Shown here: piece after piece, positions 1 to 12,500 of the stretch | Position numbering within the stretch: the first letter of the stretch is position 1 | How the letters are laid out: each line of letters begins with the position of its first letter | From: Lagopus muta | Lineage: Eukaryota > Chordata > Aves > Galliformes > Phasianidae | NCBI RefSeq assembly: GCF_023343835.1 | Contig: NC_064447.1 | Span: forward strand, 7,766,001 to 7,830,000 | DNA: 64,000 nucleotides | Reading direction: 5' to 3' | Made by a program: the position numbers and the translations under genes | Notes under the pieces: generated by a model | The model's input: only the letters and a program-made list of their open reading frames with translations | The model's database searches: none | What the model was told of the DNA's origin: nothing

Positions 1-1540
1 GATTCCTTCTGACTTATGTAAGCATAATAATAAAACCATTACCTGTGTCAACAGAAAGAAATCAGACAAGGTGAAGAAGTGTAACATTTACTCCTGAAAG
101 CTTTCAAACAACCCTTTGGAACCAAAAGGCCTGCAATCAAGAGACAGTTACTGTTGGCTTGTATTTGGCTCTCAGGTTATAACACTGCACTTCGGAAAAA
201 GCAAGAGAATGCACTAATCTGCATCTTATAACACATCACGAACAAAAGGATTTTAACTGAGCTATAAACATTACAGAAGGTACACAGAACCCAGTAATTT
301 TCAGAGAAGTAGCAATTGATGTGCACAGCATCCTTGTAAGTGTGCCCTTGTTAAAAAAAAAAAAAAAAGATTAGGGACACCCTCACAATGTCAGCCATTG
401 TTCCATGGCTACAATTACTAAAGACTATTTACAAGTTAAAATTGGTCGTTAAACTGTAAACATAGGAAAGACTGGTAGACCTATACTTATTCTACAGAGA
501 GGACACAACAAGGCAGAGATTGTTCCACCACCATTAGGTTTTCTCTCGGTACACCTGCAGTGTATCCTACCTCAGAGGGATTTTCAAGTTTATCACAGAT
601 GAAAGATACAAACTGAGAAATCTAAGTTTGGGGCAAGGTACTAAAGCTCCCCTATAAAAAAGAAAAAAAAAAAAACATAAATCTCTCCTAAAGAGCTATC
701 AGAAAAGGTATGGCCTTGATTCCCATCCACCACTATCCTCTCTACTTGATTTTTAACAGCTTAAAGTCAGCATGTAAACTGACTGGAAAGTAATTAATAA
801 AACCAATTAGGAACTTTTCACTGCACAGACTCACTACAAAAAGGGAAGAATGTGTGCCTGCATGAAGAAAGTGTTACTAATATTCTGTTAGAGACAGGTA
901 AATGGAGAAAAAAAAAAAAAAAAAAAAACACAAGAAGAGAAAGTCACAGGCTCCAGCATGCACTTGCTGGCTGCACCTTACTTGTTTTCACAAAGCCAGA
1001 AAAGACATCTGGGATGCCAGACTTCCTGCATGCAAGCAGCACAAGTGCTGGTCACAGACATTACAAAACCTCTACATCATACAGGAAGTGGAAGTGTTCA
1101 GGGGTGGGGAATGGAGTTTTACAATGAGAGAAACACTTCAGCATAATCGTTCCAGGAAGTTATTTCACATAGGTGACATCAGAAGTGCGTATATCTTAGA
1201 GAAAAAAAAAAAAAGTCACACAACTAAAATTACTGAAGAACCTTCCGTTTGGGAATCAGAGTCCTAAGATCACAGGGACCTCAGCTTAAAATCTGTTTCA
1301 GTCCCAGAATAAGGAACTCCAAAAAATCCTTGCATATCAAATAACTTTTCTGATAAGGGAACATTTTAACTCTGTGAATGACGTTGGCCATTTGTATAGC
1401 TCTGCCCGACTGCCAGAGTCAGAGCATGTTCTACTTTAATGAGAAATAAAAGAGAGAAGAAAGACTAAGCAAAGGCAGGACTAAAACACCATCGTAAGCA
1501 CTGCACGGCAGAGAAGAAGCTCAAAGAATCTAAGTCAGCC
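1..1540. other. AT-rich non-coding stretch, no gene recognised
   Basis: No open frame here resembles a known protein, and I found no splice-bounded exon on either strand. The stretch has several A-runs, at about 350-368, 660-675 and a 21-base run at 908-928. If the divergent gene starting near 4.6 kb or 2.1 kb is NDE1, this would be its first intron on the minus strand. NDE1 coding sequence was looked for and not seen. Confidence 0.5.
908..928. repeat. poly(A) run, 21 bases
   Basis: An uninterrupted run of 21 A lies inside an open frame that reads as a lysine stretch and is not a real gene. It could be a slippage-type microsatellite or the tail of a very old retroposed copy. No recognisable retroposon body lies upstream. 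Confidence 0.8.
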
Positions 1541-2340
1541 GGTTGCTCCTGGAAAGCAGCTTTCCCATCGCGCCGAGGGTCTCGTGCCGCACGGCCCCCT
1601 CTCCTTTTGTTCAAGCAGTACGAAAGAGAACCAGCGCGAGGGATAACGAGCTCAGGTCTCTCTCGGGCCGGGAGCCGCGCCGCTCCACCGCAGCTCCGCT
1701 TCGCTCCATCTCCAACGCGTGCCCGATTCCCAAGGACACTCGGAAGTTCTCTCCAGGTCCGGAGACCTCGGTGCCGGCAACCGCAGTCCCGGGGCTCCCC
1801 GTTCCATTCAGAGCACGGAAGTGGCGCGGAGCCGAGCCGGCGAGCTGCGCTCCCACACTTCCTTCACAGCGGGGACCGCCGAAGCGTAGCGACGGAGCCC
1901 GGCGCGAGGGGACCGAGGGGAGGCAAGGTACCGCTCCTGCCTCCCACGGCCGTCCCTTTCCCGCAGGAATCCGCCCCAGGACAGCCTGCGCCCGACCGCC
2001 GCCCCCAGACCGCTCTCACCTCACGCGCAGCGCACCCCACTCCACCCGCGCCGCAACGGCCCGTCACAGCCGCCGCCGAACCCTACGCAGAGGTACACTG
2101 CGCTCTCACAGCGCGACCGGCCAGCCGCCTCCGCCGCCCCATTGGCTGCTGGTCACGTGCCCCGCGTCGCTCCGCCAATCAGCGGCTCGAGCAGCATTTG
2201 GGAACTTTTCGTTATTTTCAAACAGGGCCCGGGCTGATCCCGCCCCGCGGCACCCGGCCCCGCCGCGCCCCTCCCGCGACAGCCGCGCCTTCCGGCTGGG
2301 GCGGCATCTACCGCCCTTCCACGCTGCTGTCATTTCAAAC
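1540..2340. promoter_or_regulatory. CpG island 1 with CCAAT and E-box motifs
   Basis: This block is abruptly GC- and CpG-rich compared with the AT-rich flanks. Its core holds an inverted CCAAT box (ATTGG at 2141-2145), a CACGTG E-box at 2154-2159 and a direct CCAAT box at 2175-2179, typical of vertebrate housekeeping promoters. Long open frames on both strands are expected from the high GC content and do not resemble proteins. A minus-strand donor (GAG then GTGAGA, exon edge at 2020) lies just downstream of the motif cluster, so transcription leftward is plausible. It could be an alternative promoter of the gene to the left. Confidence 0.6.
2020..2135 (-). other. candidate untranslated 5' exon leaving CpG island 1
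   Basis: On the minus strand a good splice donor (GAG|GTGAGA, intron starting at 2019 and running down) follows the CCAAT/E-box cluster by about 120 bases. That spacing suits a short first exon. The upstream edge is a guess because transcription starts cannot be read from sequence. It may be an alternative first exon of the NDE1-like divergent gene. No coding content is claimed. Confidence 0.22.
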
Positions 2341-4640
2341 GTTTGTCGGTTTTCCCTAGAAATGCTCTAAAAGAGGACAAGCTTCGCATCTAGGGTTGCT
2401 TTGTGATTCCGAAAAACGTTCTTCCGAAAAAGCAGCGTTCCTCCATTACGTCCGTTTTTATGAGCCAGGAACGAGCCCCAGACACTGCAGCCAGCATCGC
2501 AAGGACACAGCGCTCTGTGAAATATTACACCGCCTCAGGTGCACTGCGCCGTGAGCTCAGCGCTCACAGGCCCAGGGCACCGCAGTGGGAGCCAGGCCAA
2601 CAGAGGGCTGAGCGAAACCAGGGAACTCTGTGCCAGCCCTGCCCTGCTCCATTCCAGGGCTGAGCCATGCGGAGCTTTCCCAAGTGCCCCAGCTGCGTTG
2701 CTACTCAGCAGCCCACAAACATCAGTCTCTGGGTGTGCCCGGTGTTTGTTTCCTGAGTCAAAACCAAAGCACGCGTGTGTACAGATAGGCTCCGACCCAT
2801 GCATCTCTGCACACCGCACAGCACACTGTGCTAACTGCCAGAGCATGGGCACCCATGCACAGTGCCTTGATCCCACCTCATTACTTCAGCAAGGCAACAC
2901 TCGGCCTGGAGCGGAGCCTGACTCTGCAAAGCTGGCTGCACCTTGCCCTTACCGCTGCAGGGAACTGAGATGTTACCCAACGATGGATGCTTTTCTGGCA
3001 GAATGTTATCATAGGAGAAACCCATGCAGAGCTATCATAGCTTTAGTTGAAAATGGTGAGCAAAGCAATTATACTTTCAGGTCAGATATTCAGCAAATTA
3101 ATTGAATTTTGAGGTCAGACATTCAACAGAAGTAAATGGAGACAAATTATTATACAACTATTAATAGGCAACTAAATTAAGTATTTAACAAATCATTTAA
3201 CAGCAGTTTGCAGTTGTCATTGCTCAAAAATGTTTTCAATGGCTAAGTTACAGAAAGTAAATCATGTGCCATCATACTATGTCCCCAACAATTCGAAAAT
3301 TCATACACTGTTTGAAAGTTAGGGACAAATAATGTTTTATTTCAATTCTTTCTTTGAGGATAGTATGAGTGCACAGATGATATCAAAAGTGTACCCAAAC
3401 ATTTTTAATAGTTCTCACCCTGAAATGCTGGTGAAGTACAGAAAAATTTCTGAGATTTCAGAAGAATCTGTTTAGGCTCTCATCTGGTTCCAAAACAGCA
3501 TAGCAGATGCTATGAGACACCAGAGGCTCAGAGGTGCTGCTGTACACAAGCAGTAAATATTAACAGAAAGCTTCTTTAATTATTGTGGAATAATTGCTAA
3601 AGGTGACTTGGAAATCAAACTTAAAGTAACAAGTTTACAAAAGTAAAGCATTGTGCACACATTAAAGAAAGGTGCTAAAGCCAAGTGCAGCTGTAACGCA
3701 AGGAACCCAAGAAGATCCCTAGGCAACCTCAGGTGTTGACAACATCAGTGGAGCTTTATGTGCTGACTCTAGAAGCAGCACGAAGGGTGGAACGGAGTGA
3801 AGATACGGCAGCCAGGCTCTGCGATACCACCGCTGGGATGGTGAAGCTTAACCACAATGCTTAGTATTTCCAAAATCCAACCCCGTGGTGCAAGATCTTA
3901 ACAGATACATTTAAATGGAGTGAAATCAACAGACAACTTAAATCGTTGATGAATGACACTGGACAACATAGTGATGTTGGCAGTTATTCTGCAGCAGGTT
4001 GCCACAAGAATTGGTTATTGATGATAAATTTAAAGCTTGCTAGCTAAAAGGGAGGACTTTAAGGAAATCAAATGGATAATGAACACAACAGACCACAGAT
4101 CTAATCACAGCACCGTACTGCTGTTAGCTTATTGCTATCCACAATGCAATGCACAACAATAAACTGTATTTATAGGAGGAAGTTGGCTTTGCTGCAAACA
4201 CTGAACAACTGAATACAGAACCATGAGCTTTATGGCTGGAACATGATCTGATCACCAGCAGTCATCACAAATGCTGATGTTTTTGAGAATTACTGGAACT
4301 TGTAACAAGATGCAACATAGTAGAACTCCACATACAAACTAAAAGGAAGCACTTAACATCAGCGAAAGCTAATTCTGCGTGTGTAAAGATGGTCCACAAT
4401 TCTCTGCAGTCTCTAAAACTGGATTTGTGTCTGCTTAAGAAAGGAAGAGATTCTCGTGACTTTAAAACCCCTTTGAAACCTTGAACAAACTGACAAAGTG
4501 AAAAAAAAACTGGAAAAAGTGAGAAGTGAGAAAAACTGGATTTGGATACGAGCACTGTCACTCTGCGCTTTGCTGGCGGCTGCAACCCACTAAGAGCGAA
4601 GGTAAAACGAGGAGTTAGCCAAATATCACAGTGTCACTTA
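2340..4640. other. intergenic or intronic stretch, nothing recognised
   Basis: Two modest open frames (about 2.4-3.1 kb plus, 4.27-4.59 kb minus) show no family resemblance and no splice-bounded edges. I see no repeat family or RNA gene. If the minus-strand donor at 4.64 kb is real, this is part of the first intron of the leftward gene. Confidence 0.5.
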
Positions 4641-4641
4641 C

Positions 4642-4880
4642 GCCGAAAGACAGCGCCACGTGAGAAAGCCCGCACCCTGTAACTCCCCTCGCCTCCAGAA
4701 GAGGCTCGGCTCCCAAGAAACAAGTCCCGGCTACGCAAACTGACACCATACTTCTGTCCCGGTCTTGTAGGCAAACAGCCGCGCCGTGAGGTAACTCCGG
4801 TAACTCCGCTACCCCCGCTCCGCAGCCCCGCCCCGCCCCGCCTTCTCGGCGCGCCGCACCGCGCCGTGTAAAAGCCGCCG
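4642..4880 (-). other. NDE1: candidate first exon of divergent gene (NDE1 by synteny)
   Basis: The minus strand inside the CpG island ends with a near-consensus donor (GTAAGT on minus, reading ACTTAC at 4636-4641 on plus). I infer an untranslated or mostly untranslated first exon of a gene running left out of the window. The name rests only on conserved vertebrate order, with NDE1 divergent from MARF1. No NDE1 coding exon is present in the 4.6 kb to the left. The upstream edge is approximate. Confidence 0.35.
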
Positions 4881-4904
4881 CCCCCAGCCCGGCGGGGAGG
4901 AGGG

Positions 4905-5064
4905 GGGAGTGTAGTGTTACGGCAGTCGTCTGCGCGACAGCGGGCTGCTTTCCGGCGTTCGGCGGCGCTTGACGGCGGAAGGAACAGCGGCGGGGGGAGG
5001 GAGGACAACAAAGGGGTGTGAAGGCGGCGGAATGTGAGGGGCGGCGGCGCCGGGGGCGGCTGAG
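4905..5064 (+). other. MARF1: candidate untranslated exon 1 of MARF1
   Basis: GC-rich sequence ends in a strong donor (CTGAG|GTGAGG, last exon base 5064), about 1.3 kb before the exon carrying the MARF1 start codon. The start is approximate. There is no ATG in frame with the downstream coding sequence, so it is taken as 5' untranslated. Confidence 0.45.
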
Positions 5065-6346
5065 GTGAGGCGGGGGTCTCTGGAAGGGGCGGCGAAGCGA
5101 ACGGGCCGTGCCGGTCTCGCGCGCTCGGGGGGCCGCTCCCCCGGTGGGGACGGCCGTGCGGAACGCTGCGGCCCGGGGCTGCCGGGGCCCGCTTCCTTCG
5201 TGAGTTGCGGCCGCCTCCACTGGGGGAGCTGCCAAACGGCCCCGGCACAGAACTGCCCGCGGGAGGAGCGGCCGTTTGCCCAGTAGTGTCGCGGGCTGCG
5301 CCTTCCTCCTGGGAGCGGGCAGCGGCCGGGGCTCGGTATCGCCCCCTGGGCTGGGGGCTGCCGGGAGCTGCGGGTCTCGAAGGCGAGGCGCGGCCGCGGG
5401 GGGCTCGCCTGGCTCCTGTCTGTTGACTTATTGTATTTAATCGTTCTAATTCGTAAGCGGAACGGCTCTGTTGGGTATTATCAGACTTCAAAAGTGGCCT
5501 ACTCGAGAGTTCTGGAAGTTTTTAACTTAATATCTCGCATTATGTTGAAGTGTTTACGGATTGTATGAATAAACACTTCTGATTTGTTTGGGTTTTTTTT
5601 GAAGAAAAAAAATTGTTTTTGTGGTTAAAAATAACGTTGGGACATAGTCGGTGTTATGGGGTGTAGTCCTTGAGGTTTGTGGTGAATGTTAAATGTGAAA
5701 GACCACGTAGCTGTAGTTTAATCAATGTGGCCCATAGTTAAAAGGTATGGAGCCTTCATTTCTAATTGTAGGTTGTTCTGGTGGGGCATCGTTTCGTCTT
5801 GTGGTTCCATAAAGCTGAGCCGATGCAGTGGGACTATGGAACTGCCTGGGAACTGAAAGGAGTGCCTGTAGATCTTTATGATTTAAAAACTCAGGTTGTA
5901 TTATTGAATGCTGTGTGCTTAATGCGAGTGTATGTAGCTCTTTGAGTGAAACAACAATGAATATGGAGGCTGAATCTTCTAGCTGAGATCACTTTCATCT
6001 GGTTTGTAATCAGTGAGCTAGTCTTGAAAACTTACCCCTTGGCTTCTCTTTCTGGGAAAGTGCCCTGGAAGTTTCTGGGAGTTGTTTTATGTCAACAGCA
6101 ATGCATTTCTGGGATTTTATAGGTAATGCCTTGGGCTTAAACAAGCCTTTCTTTAGATTCCATTACCTATATGGCAAATCATGAGGTGTATTTCTGTAAT
6201 AGACATGAATAGTCAAGGCTATGGCCCATGCATAATTAAATGTGCGATAAATAATGCAGGAGTGTGATGTAGCGGAATTCATAAGACCACTGTGATCTTG
6301 TCTTCCTTAACCTGAAGTAAAATGTTTGGGTTTTTTTTTTCTTTAG
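5065..6346 (+). other. MARF1 intron 1
   Basis: The rest of CpG island 2 (to about 5420) is followed by AT-rich intron sequence. No exon, repeat or RNA gene was recognised. The intron ends in a pyrimidine tract and a doubled acceptor (ctttagcag), so exon 2 could begin at 6347 or 6350. Confidence 0.45.
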
Positions 6347-6410
6347 CAGGTGGAAAGAATGAAAGGAAGGAGGGATGGAAGAATGTTGAACCGTTTTGCT
6401 TGGCTGTATG

Positions 6411-6554
6411 ATGGAAGGAAACAGGACAGAGAACCTCTGTAATAGATCTTTTGGATGGCTTCAGCGACAAGAGAATGATGTTAAACCATGGCTCTGGAAA
6501 CTTTCTAATTGCTTTTCTGCTGCTGAGAAGACTTTGCCTTGTAGTGCGAAAACG
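6411..6554 (+). CDS. MARF1: MARF1 coding exon 1, start codon exon
   Basis: It encodes residues 1-48, containing FGWLQRQ and [11 protein letters not shown], which match the amphibian-to-mammal MARF1 N-terminus. The donor is ACG|GTAATT. An ATG lies immediately upstream at 6408 and the open frame extends further 5' without another ATG, so the start could be one codon earlier. Transcripts skipping this exon could start at the next in-frame Met at 7997 in the following exon. Confidence 0.9.
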
Positions 6555-9500
6555 GTAATTTTTTGGTTTGCAAAAAGCGTAGCTGATAAACTGGCACAGA
6601 GCAGTATTCCTAACTGTGGTGTTGTGACTAAGAGGAGCAAGTAGGGAGGGCAGAAAGAGCAGACAACAGTTACTGTGCTGTGAACAAGGTCTGCCTGGAA
6701 GCTTCAGGTCTTTAGTTGTGTCCCCAGCTCTCTGCAGCTTTGGTGAAAAGCAAATTTTGCTTGACCATTTTTATTCTACAGTTGCATGTTTGGAGTAATA
6801 TAAGTTATAAGTGTTGCTCTTGGGAGCTCCATGAAGCTGTTGCCAAAGAGTGGGGTAGGAAAGTACTCTATGCTTCCGTGTCTTACTGACTTGGAGAGAT
6901 ATGTATTGGTTCGTTGTGGATGATACTCTTAATGAATGTCCAATAATTCCTAATTTTCTTTCTTCAAATGTTTCTGTTCTATAACTGTTCTGTACTTTTA
7001 AGATATAGAGTGCTAAGGGTTAGAAATAATAGTCTAACACTTGTTTAAGCAAGCAAGCTCCAGCAGTTAATCATGCTTGTTCCATCTGTCTTTAGTTAAA
7101 AGGCAAGGGGGAAATGGATGGACACAAATTGTTTGTTGTTTCATGCTTAGGATGGTAGGAGGGGAACTCCTGTAAATTCTGGAGCTGAATACATTAATAC
7201 TTTTAGGTGGTGTTTTAGCTCTTCTTCAGTACATATGATAAGCCAGGTAATGGTTTCAAACTTCAGTAACCTATTGCTCATTGCTACGTTGTATGCAGTG
7301 CTCAAAGTTCAATTCAGAAACTGAAAGTTGTCTCAAAGTACTGATCTAAAGCCTTGGAACAGCTGTATGCAGGCTTGCTGCACTGACTTTCATTTCTGGT
7401 GCTTCTCATAACCTTGCTTAGTTTTTGTTACAGCCTTTGTGCGTATGTTTTGATAGCTAAGAGTAGGCAAAAAGCACATATAGTTATAATGAGAGTTTAG
7501 TCTTCTGCCCTCTTTTTCATACAATTTCTGATTTTTGAACTCTTAGTCTTTTAATGTATTACTTTGAAAACTTTAATCATCTTTTGATGATTTTTGAATA
7601 GACTTACTTTTGTATCTCCAAACTGTGGCTTTTTGTTAGTTTACATTTTGTCCATTTGGTTTACTCTTAAAGATTCCTTTTTTGCTTTGTGGCTGCATAG
7701 TATTTCTCAAACTTAGCCAAATAGTTTTCTGCTTTTCACATTCTGTTTTTTGACAGAAACCCTCTGTTTGGCTTATACATCTTTTTTTCTTAAATCTCAT
7801 TGGTACTCACATACCTCAGGTTGCCATGTAAAACTGGCATGTTTTAAATTAAATCTGGCACTGATATTTTACATGTTCAGACAGTGAGGTAAAGAGAACA
7901 CTTCAAACAGTTCAAATATGTGCAGTATTTATATTAAAACATTGTTTTATACGTGTTTCTGAATGTAACTGAGTCTTCATTTTTCAGAAAGATTACATGG
8001 AGAACCAGAAAGGTGTTGTAGAATCGAAGGATGCTTCGTCTCATAATGCTGGCTCTAAGTTATTTCCAGCAGTACCGCTTCCTGATGTTCATCCTCTTCA
8101 GCATCAGCAAATACAGCTTTCTCCTGGCCCGAAAGTAAGCTGCTGTGCTCATGGCTCTGACTCTTGTACTCCACAAATGCATTGTGGTGTTGGTGATGGT
8201 AGTGTGATTCACCCTGGCGCAATATTAGACTCAAAAAGCACTGGGACGATTACTTGTCAAGTAGGGTCAGGATTTGGTTTCCCTTCTGCATCTTCACTGA
8301 AGAACCCTCCAGCTAGAAGCAATTTGGCAGGTATTGCCAGTGAATTCCCTGGCATGTGCATAGAAAACAGTGTATCTTCCTATCAACATCTGCCCTGTTG
8401 TGGAAAACTTCATTTCCAGTCCTGTCATGGTAATGTGCACAAACTGCATCAATTCCCAGCCCTTCAGAGCTGCACATCTTCTGGTTATTTTCCTTGTTCT
8501 GAATTCACAAGTGGGGCTACAGGCCGCTTGGACGAGCATATTGCACAGTCGGAGCTAACATCACATGTGTGCGCCAACCCTTTGCACCTCAGTGTGGCAC
8601 CTTCCGTTTGTTTAAAGGGCTCTCACTACTGCAGTGACTGCTTGAACAAGGTTTGTACGCATCGCGTTTCTTGTTTATTAAGTGTGGTATATGGTTAATG
8701 TTGTAATAATAAAGCTTGAGCAAAATGCCAACTGCCACAGGTTCCAGTTTCCATCTTCCTTTTTGGTGGTGCATGGTTCACATGTAGTAGAATCCCCTTG
8801 CAGGCTAGCTCTTTTCTGAAGCAACATCCAGCTTAATGAGATGATGAGACGCAGTGTATCTGTAGTCAGTTTTGACTGAATTCAAAGGATGCTTCTTTAC
8901 TTGACAGATCCAGATAAGATTTTCTGTAGTGGTGATTCAAAAAAAGGCTGAATAACACTTAATGAGTGCCTTTGTGTGCTGATTAGTAAAGATCCATTTG
9001 TAAGTCACATGAAATACATGAGGCTTTATGGGTGTCCTTATTTGGTTTGGTCTTGGTTCACTCTTTCCAAACCTGTGAGTTGTGCTTCAGTACTAGTTTG
9101 GTGCTCCTTAGAACTTGAATTAATAGGAAATTCAAGTGAAATAATACTCAGCTTTGCAGGATGTGTTACTCAGTTTAATGTAGAAATATTTTCATTTCAG
9201 TAAATTTATAAAGTTAAGTGAAGTCAGTATGTTTTGATGAGAAGGTGGGAGTTGAGCCTTGCACTCTTAATTGTGTTAATTTCACATGGTAGGTGATTCT
9301 TAGTACACTAGTAACTTTTCAAGATGGTCTGTCTTCATGTGCAGTGTTAAATAGGATCCTTCTTTGCATTTGAAAATCTGGAGCATAGTATGCTAGGGAA
9401 GGCTCTAGGGCTGAAAGCATCCTAATTAAATAACTTGCTAGAATGCTTTTGAACTTGCATTCATTGTAGAAGAGGAATTGAATGTTTTTAGCCTGAAGTT

Positions 9501-12500
9501 GTGTGTTTGTTTATTAAATATCAATTTTATGAAACTGTCCCAACAGCCAACCAGAAACAGCCTAGTTGATGCTGCTAAAATCTGGCCAAATATTCCTCCA
9601 CCAAATACGCAGACAGCACCTGTTTCTATCCCAATATGTAACGGCTGTGGAACCCAAGGAACAGGAAATGAGAAGAGTTTGCTACTAGCGAGCAGTCTTG
9701 GCAAATCACCACAGAACTATGGTAAACGTTTGTTAGAAGCTTGCACTCAGTAGCCATTTTCCTTAAGAGAACCCACTGTGACAGTACTGAAATTGCACTG
9801 TTTTCTGGGAACTTCTATGAAGTTACAGACTAAGCTGTAGATAATACCTTGTGTGTTCCGCAGCATTATAGCTTGGATTCACCTGTTTTTAAAAGCTGAT
9901 TAACTTCCTACGTACTTCATAGTTTGCAGTTTTGATTTTGACAATTGTATTTTTAAGATGGTAAAAACCAGAAGGAGTTCTTAAGAAATTTGAATTTCTT
10001 TTCTAGTTACATGTAAAAAACAAGTTCTTCACCCATGCTTTAAAAAGGCTTTTCTTACTCTAGTGTCCCCTTTGCAGATATAGTAAAGGCATAATGTTTA
10101 CACTTACTATAACCTTTTTGAGTGTATATATAATGTGTTTTTTTTCATATTTGGGAATTAAGGTGACCTGTGTTAAACCTGTACAGGGTCTCCAGAAGTT
10201 GCAGTAACAGGCCAAGTCCTGGAAAACCTCCCTCCCATTGGAGTCTTCTGGGATATTGAAAACTGCTCAGTGCCCACTGGCCGTTCAGCTGTAGCAGTTG
10301 TACAGAGAATTCGTGAGAAGTTTTTTAAAGGTCACAGAGAAGCAGAATTCATCTGTGTATGTGACATTAGCAAAGAAAACAAAGAAGTCATTCAGGAGCT
10401 GAACAACTGCCAGGTATGAAGAAAGCATTACCCTATTGTACTACTTGAGAACATGTATTTTAATTCATTAATGGTTCTACGTAGTATTCTCATGTATTAT
10501 CTTTCAAAACTGTGAATGTGGCATTAACTAGGAAGCTTAAATGTTTTAACTTCAATTAGTGAATATTGTGCTGGTTAATGAGGATGGATGCAAATGAGTG
10601 GTATTGATTGGGACTCCTTTTAACAGTTTGATTTTTCCATCATTAGTATCTTTTCTTGGTATCTGACTTTTTCTGTGCAGGTTTCTACTTCACAAATTCT
10701 CACTCACAAATTTGCAGATGTGATAGCAAATTCTTTGTTACTGGCTAGTATTAGTTTGATTTAACCTGTAACATTAGCTTGTTAGTTGTAAATATATACT
10801 TCTGTGAGGTAAAATGAATTTATAAGAATATTTAGCATGTTTGTCAATCAACTATTTAAAAATGAGTGTTTGTGGAATATTTTTATATTAGCAGCATATA
10901 CTTTTAACATATGCAAAGCATGGAAATTGAGTTGTTAACAGAATAGTAGAAGTCATCCCTAAGACACTGCTGAGCAACAAGCAGTGGAGCTCACTGCTCT
11001 TTAGAGCAAATTTGCATCTATATATATTGCAAATTATCAGATGCCTCTTAAAGAGAAGCTGCAAGGGAAAGCTTGTAAACATTTTCTTAAAGTTTGATCT
11101 AGCACAAGTCACCTTCAGGCCCTTGAGAGTATTTCTGCATTTCCACAGGTGACTGTCGCACACATCAATGCCACGGCAAAGAATGCTGCTGATGACAAAC
11201 TCAGACAGAGTCTTAGGAGGTTTGCTGATACACACACTGCACCTGCCACTGTGGTTCTTGTGTCAAGTAAGTGTCAGCAGTGCTAATCCCTGGCACAGAA
11301 TTCTGTTCTTCAGTAATACTTCTGCATGTGACAGAGCGTCTCTCCTTCCCTACAGTAGTGCTTAGAACCAGCTTTATCTGAATTGCTTTATTAGAATCCA
11401 TGATTTTGTTGGCAACATAGGAAAAGTTGGCACAGTAAGATGTTTTAGGTAAACTATCACTGGCATCTGTCAAATGTCACTAGATAATATTTATAAGCAT
11501 GTCTAATGTTAGACAGATTCAGTATGAACTTAAGACACAATTGGTTTTACTTTAAAAGCAGGGTAAGCACCTCTGACTTAAAGCATTTGGAGAGTTATCT
11601 GTAGTATTGCAGCAGATAACGCAGCTAAATATGTCAGCAGCTCAACCATAATTGCTGTGTATTTTGGGTTCCTCCCTCAAGTTGTAATCCACAGTAGGTT
11701 AAACATCTACTTGTTGTGAAAATTTACAGTAGCAGTCAAGTGCCTTGCTGATAGGTTGCTAGAAAATAATACCATAAGGAAGTCCAACTCTGAGGTGGAA
11801 TGCTAACTGCTGTTCTAAATTACATCTATTGCAGTCTTGTTGCTGTTAGTGCTTTTTCACTGGAAGTCTTCAGCAATGCATAGAACTTGACAAGTGATGT
11901 CTAAGGTTCTGTTTGTTTAATCCATGATTTGCACTTTTTCCAATGTGTTCTTGTTTGTTTTTCCCCCCCAGCGGATGTCAACTTTGCTTTGGAGCTCAGT
12001 GACTTGAGACATCGGCATGGTTTTCGGATAATTTTGGTACATAAAAACCAAGCCTCAGAAGCACTCTTACATCATGCTCATGAACTTGTTTGTTTTGAAG
12101 AGTTTATTTCAGACTTGCCACCAAGGTTACCACTGAAAATGCCGGTAAGGTTTTATGTTCTTAATTCAACACACACTTCCAAGTGTCAAACCCATCTTTC
12201 TCTACTCCAGAGGAAAAGGAGGCTTAAACTATGCATTATTTTTTGATGAGACATGTCTGCTACATGTTTGACTACTGTCTGTAATTTAGTTACTGATGAG
12301 TGTTTGTATGCTTCCTACATTAAGAATAAAAGAACCAAGTATCTTACTGAAGTACAACAGCAAGATCCCGTGCTTTTCACTAAATATTTTATTAGGTAAT
12401 GTATCTTACATGTTTCTTTCACTGGCAGAAAGCAGGGTAAGAACTTAGCAGTACGTTAAGATAGTCTTGTGATGCTTTCGTAATAGAAACTGGCTTAGTT

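Larger units (their letters stand above)
4640..5420. promoter_or_regulatory. CpG island 2, probable bidirectional promoter of MARF1 and its divergent neighbour
   Basis: A dense CpG island contains repeated GC boxes near 4828-4845. It is flanked by outward-pointing splice donors on both strands: CTGAG|GTGAGG on plus (exon edge 5064) and CGGC|GTAAGT on minus (exon edge 4642). Outward donors about 420 bases apart within one island are the signature of a shared divergent promoter. In mammals MARF1 and NDE1 are arranged head to head, which fits. Exact start sites are not visible, though they probably fall within 4.80-4.96 kb. Confidence 0.7.

Noticed and set aside
1543..2370. Long overlapping open frames (up to 275 codons) on both strands of CpG island 1
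   Set aside because: High GC depletes stop codons. The translations are Arg/Pro/Ala-rich with no family resemblance, and frames on both strands are equally open.
2539..3105. 188-codon plus-strand frame
   Set aside because: Low-complexity Cys/Ser/Pro composition, no splice or promoter context, overlapped by minus-strand frames of similar length.
4265..4585. 106-codon minus-strand frame
   Set aside because: No family match and lies within the presumed first intron of the leftward gene.
1..4600. NDE1 coding exon on the minus strand
   Set aside because: Searched for the family N-terminal sequence pattern and found none, so NDE1 is inferred only from gene order.
4615..5491. Open frames of 206 and 285 codons on minus in CpG island 2
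   Set aside because: Same GC effect. They overlap the promoter and MARF1 exon 1 and show no conserved motif.
6396..6410. Upstream extension of the MARF1 start by five codons
   Set aside because: The extension would begin at TTG. The family start M-E-G-N is supplied by ATG at 6411.
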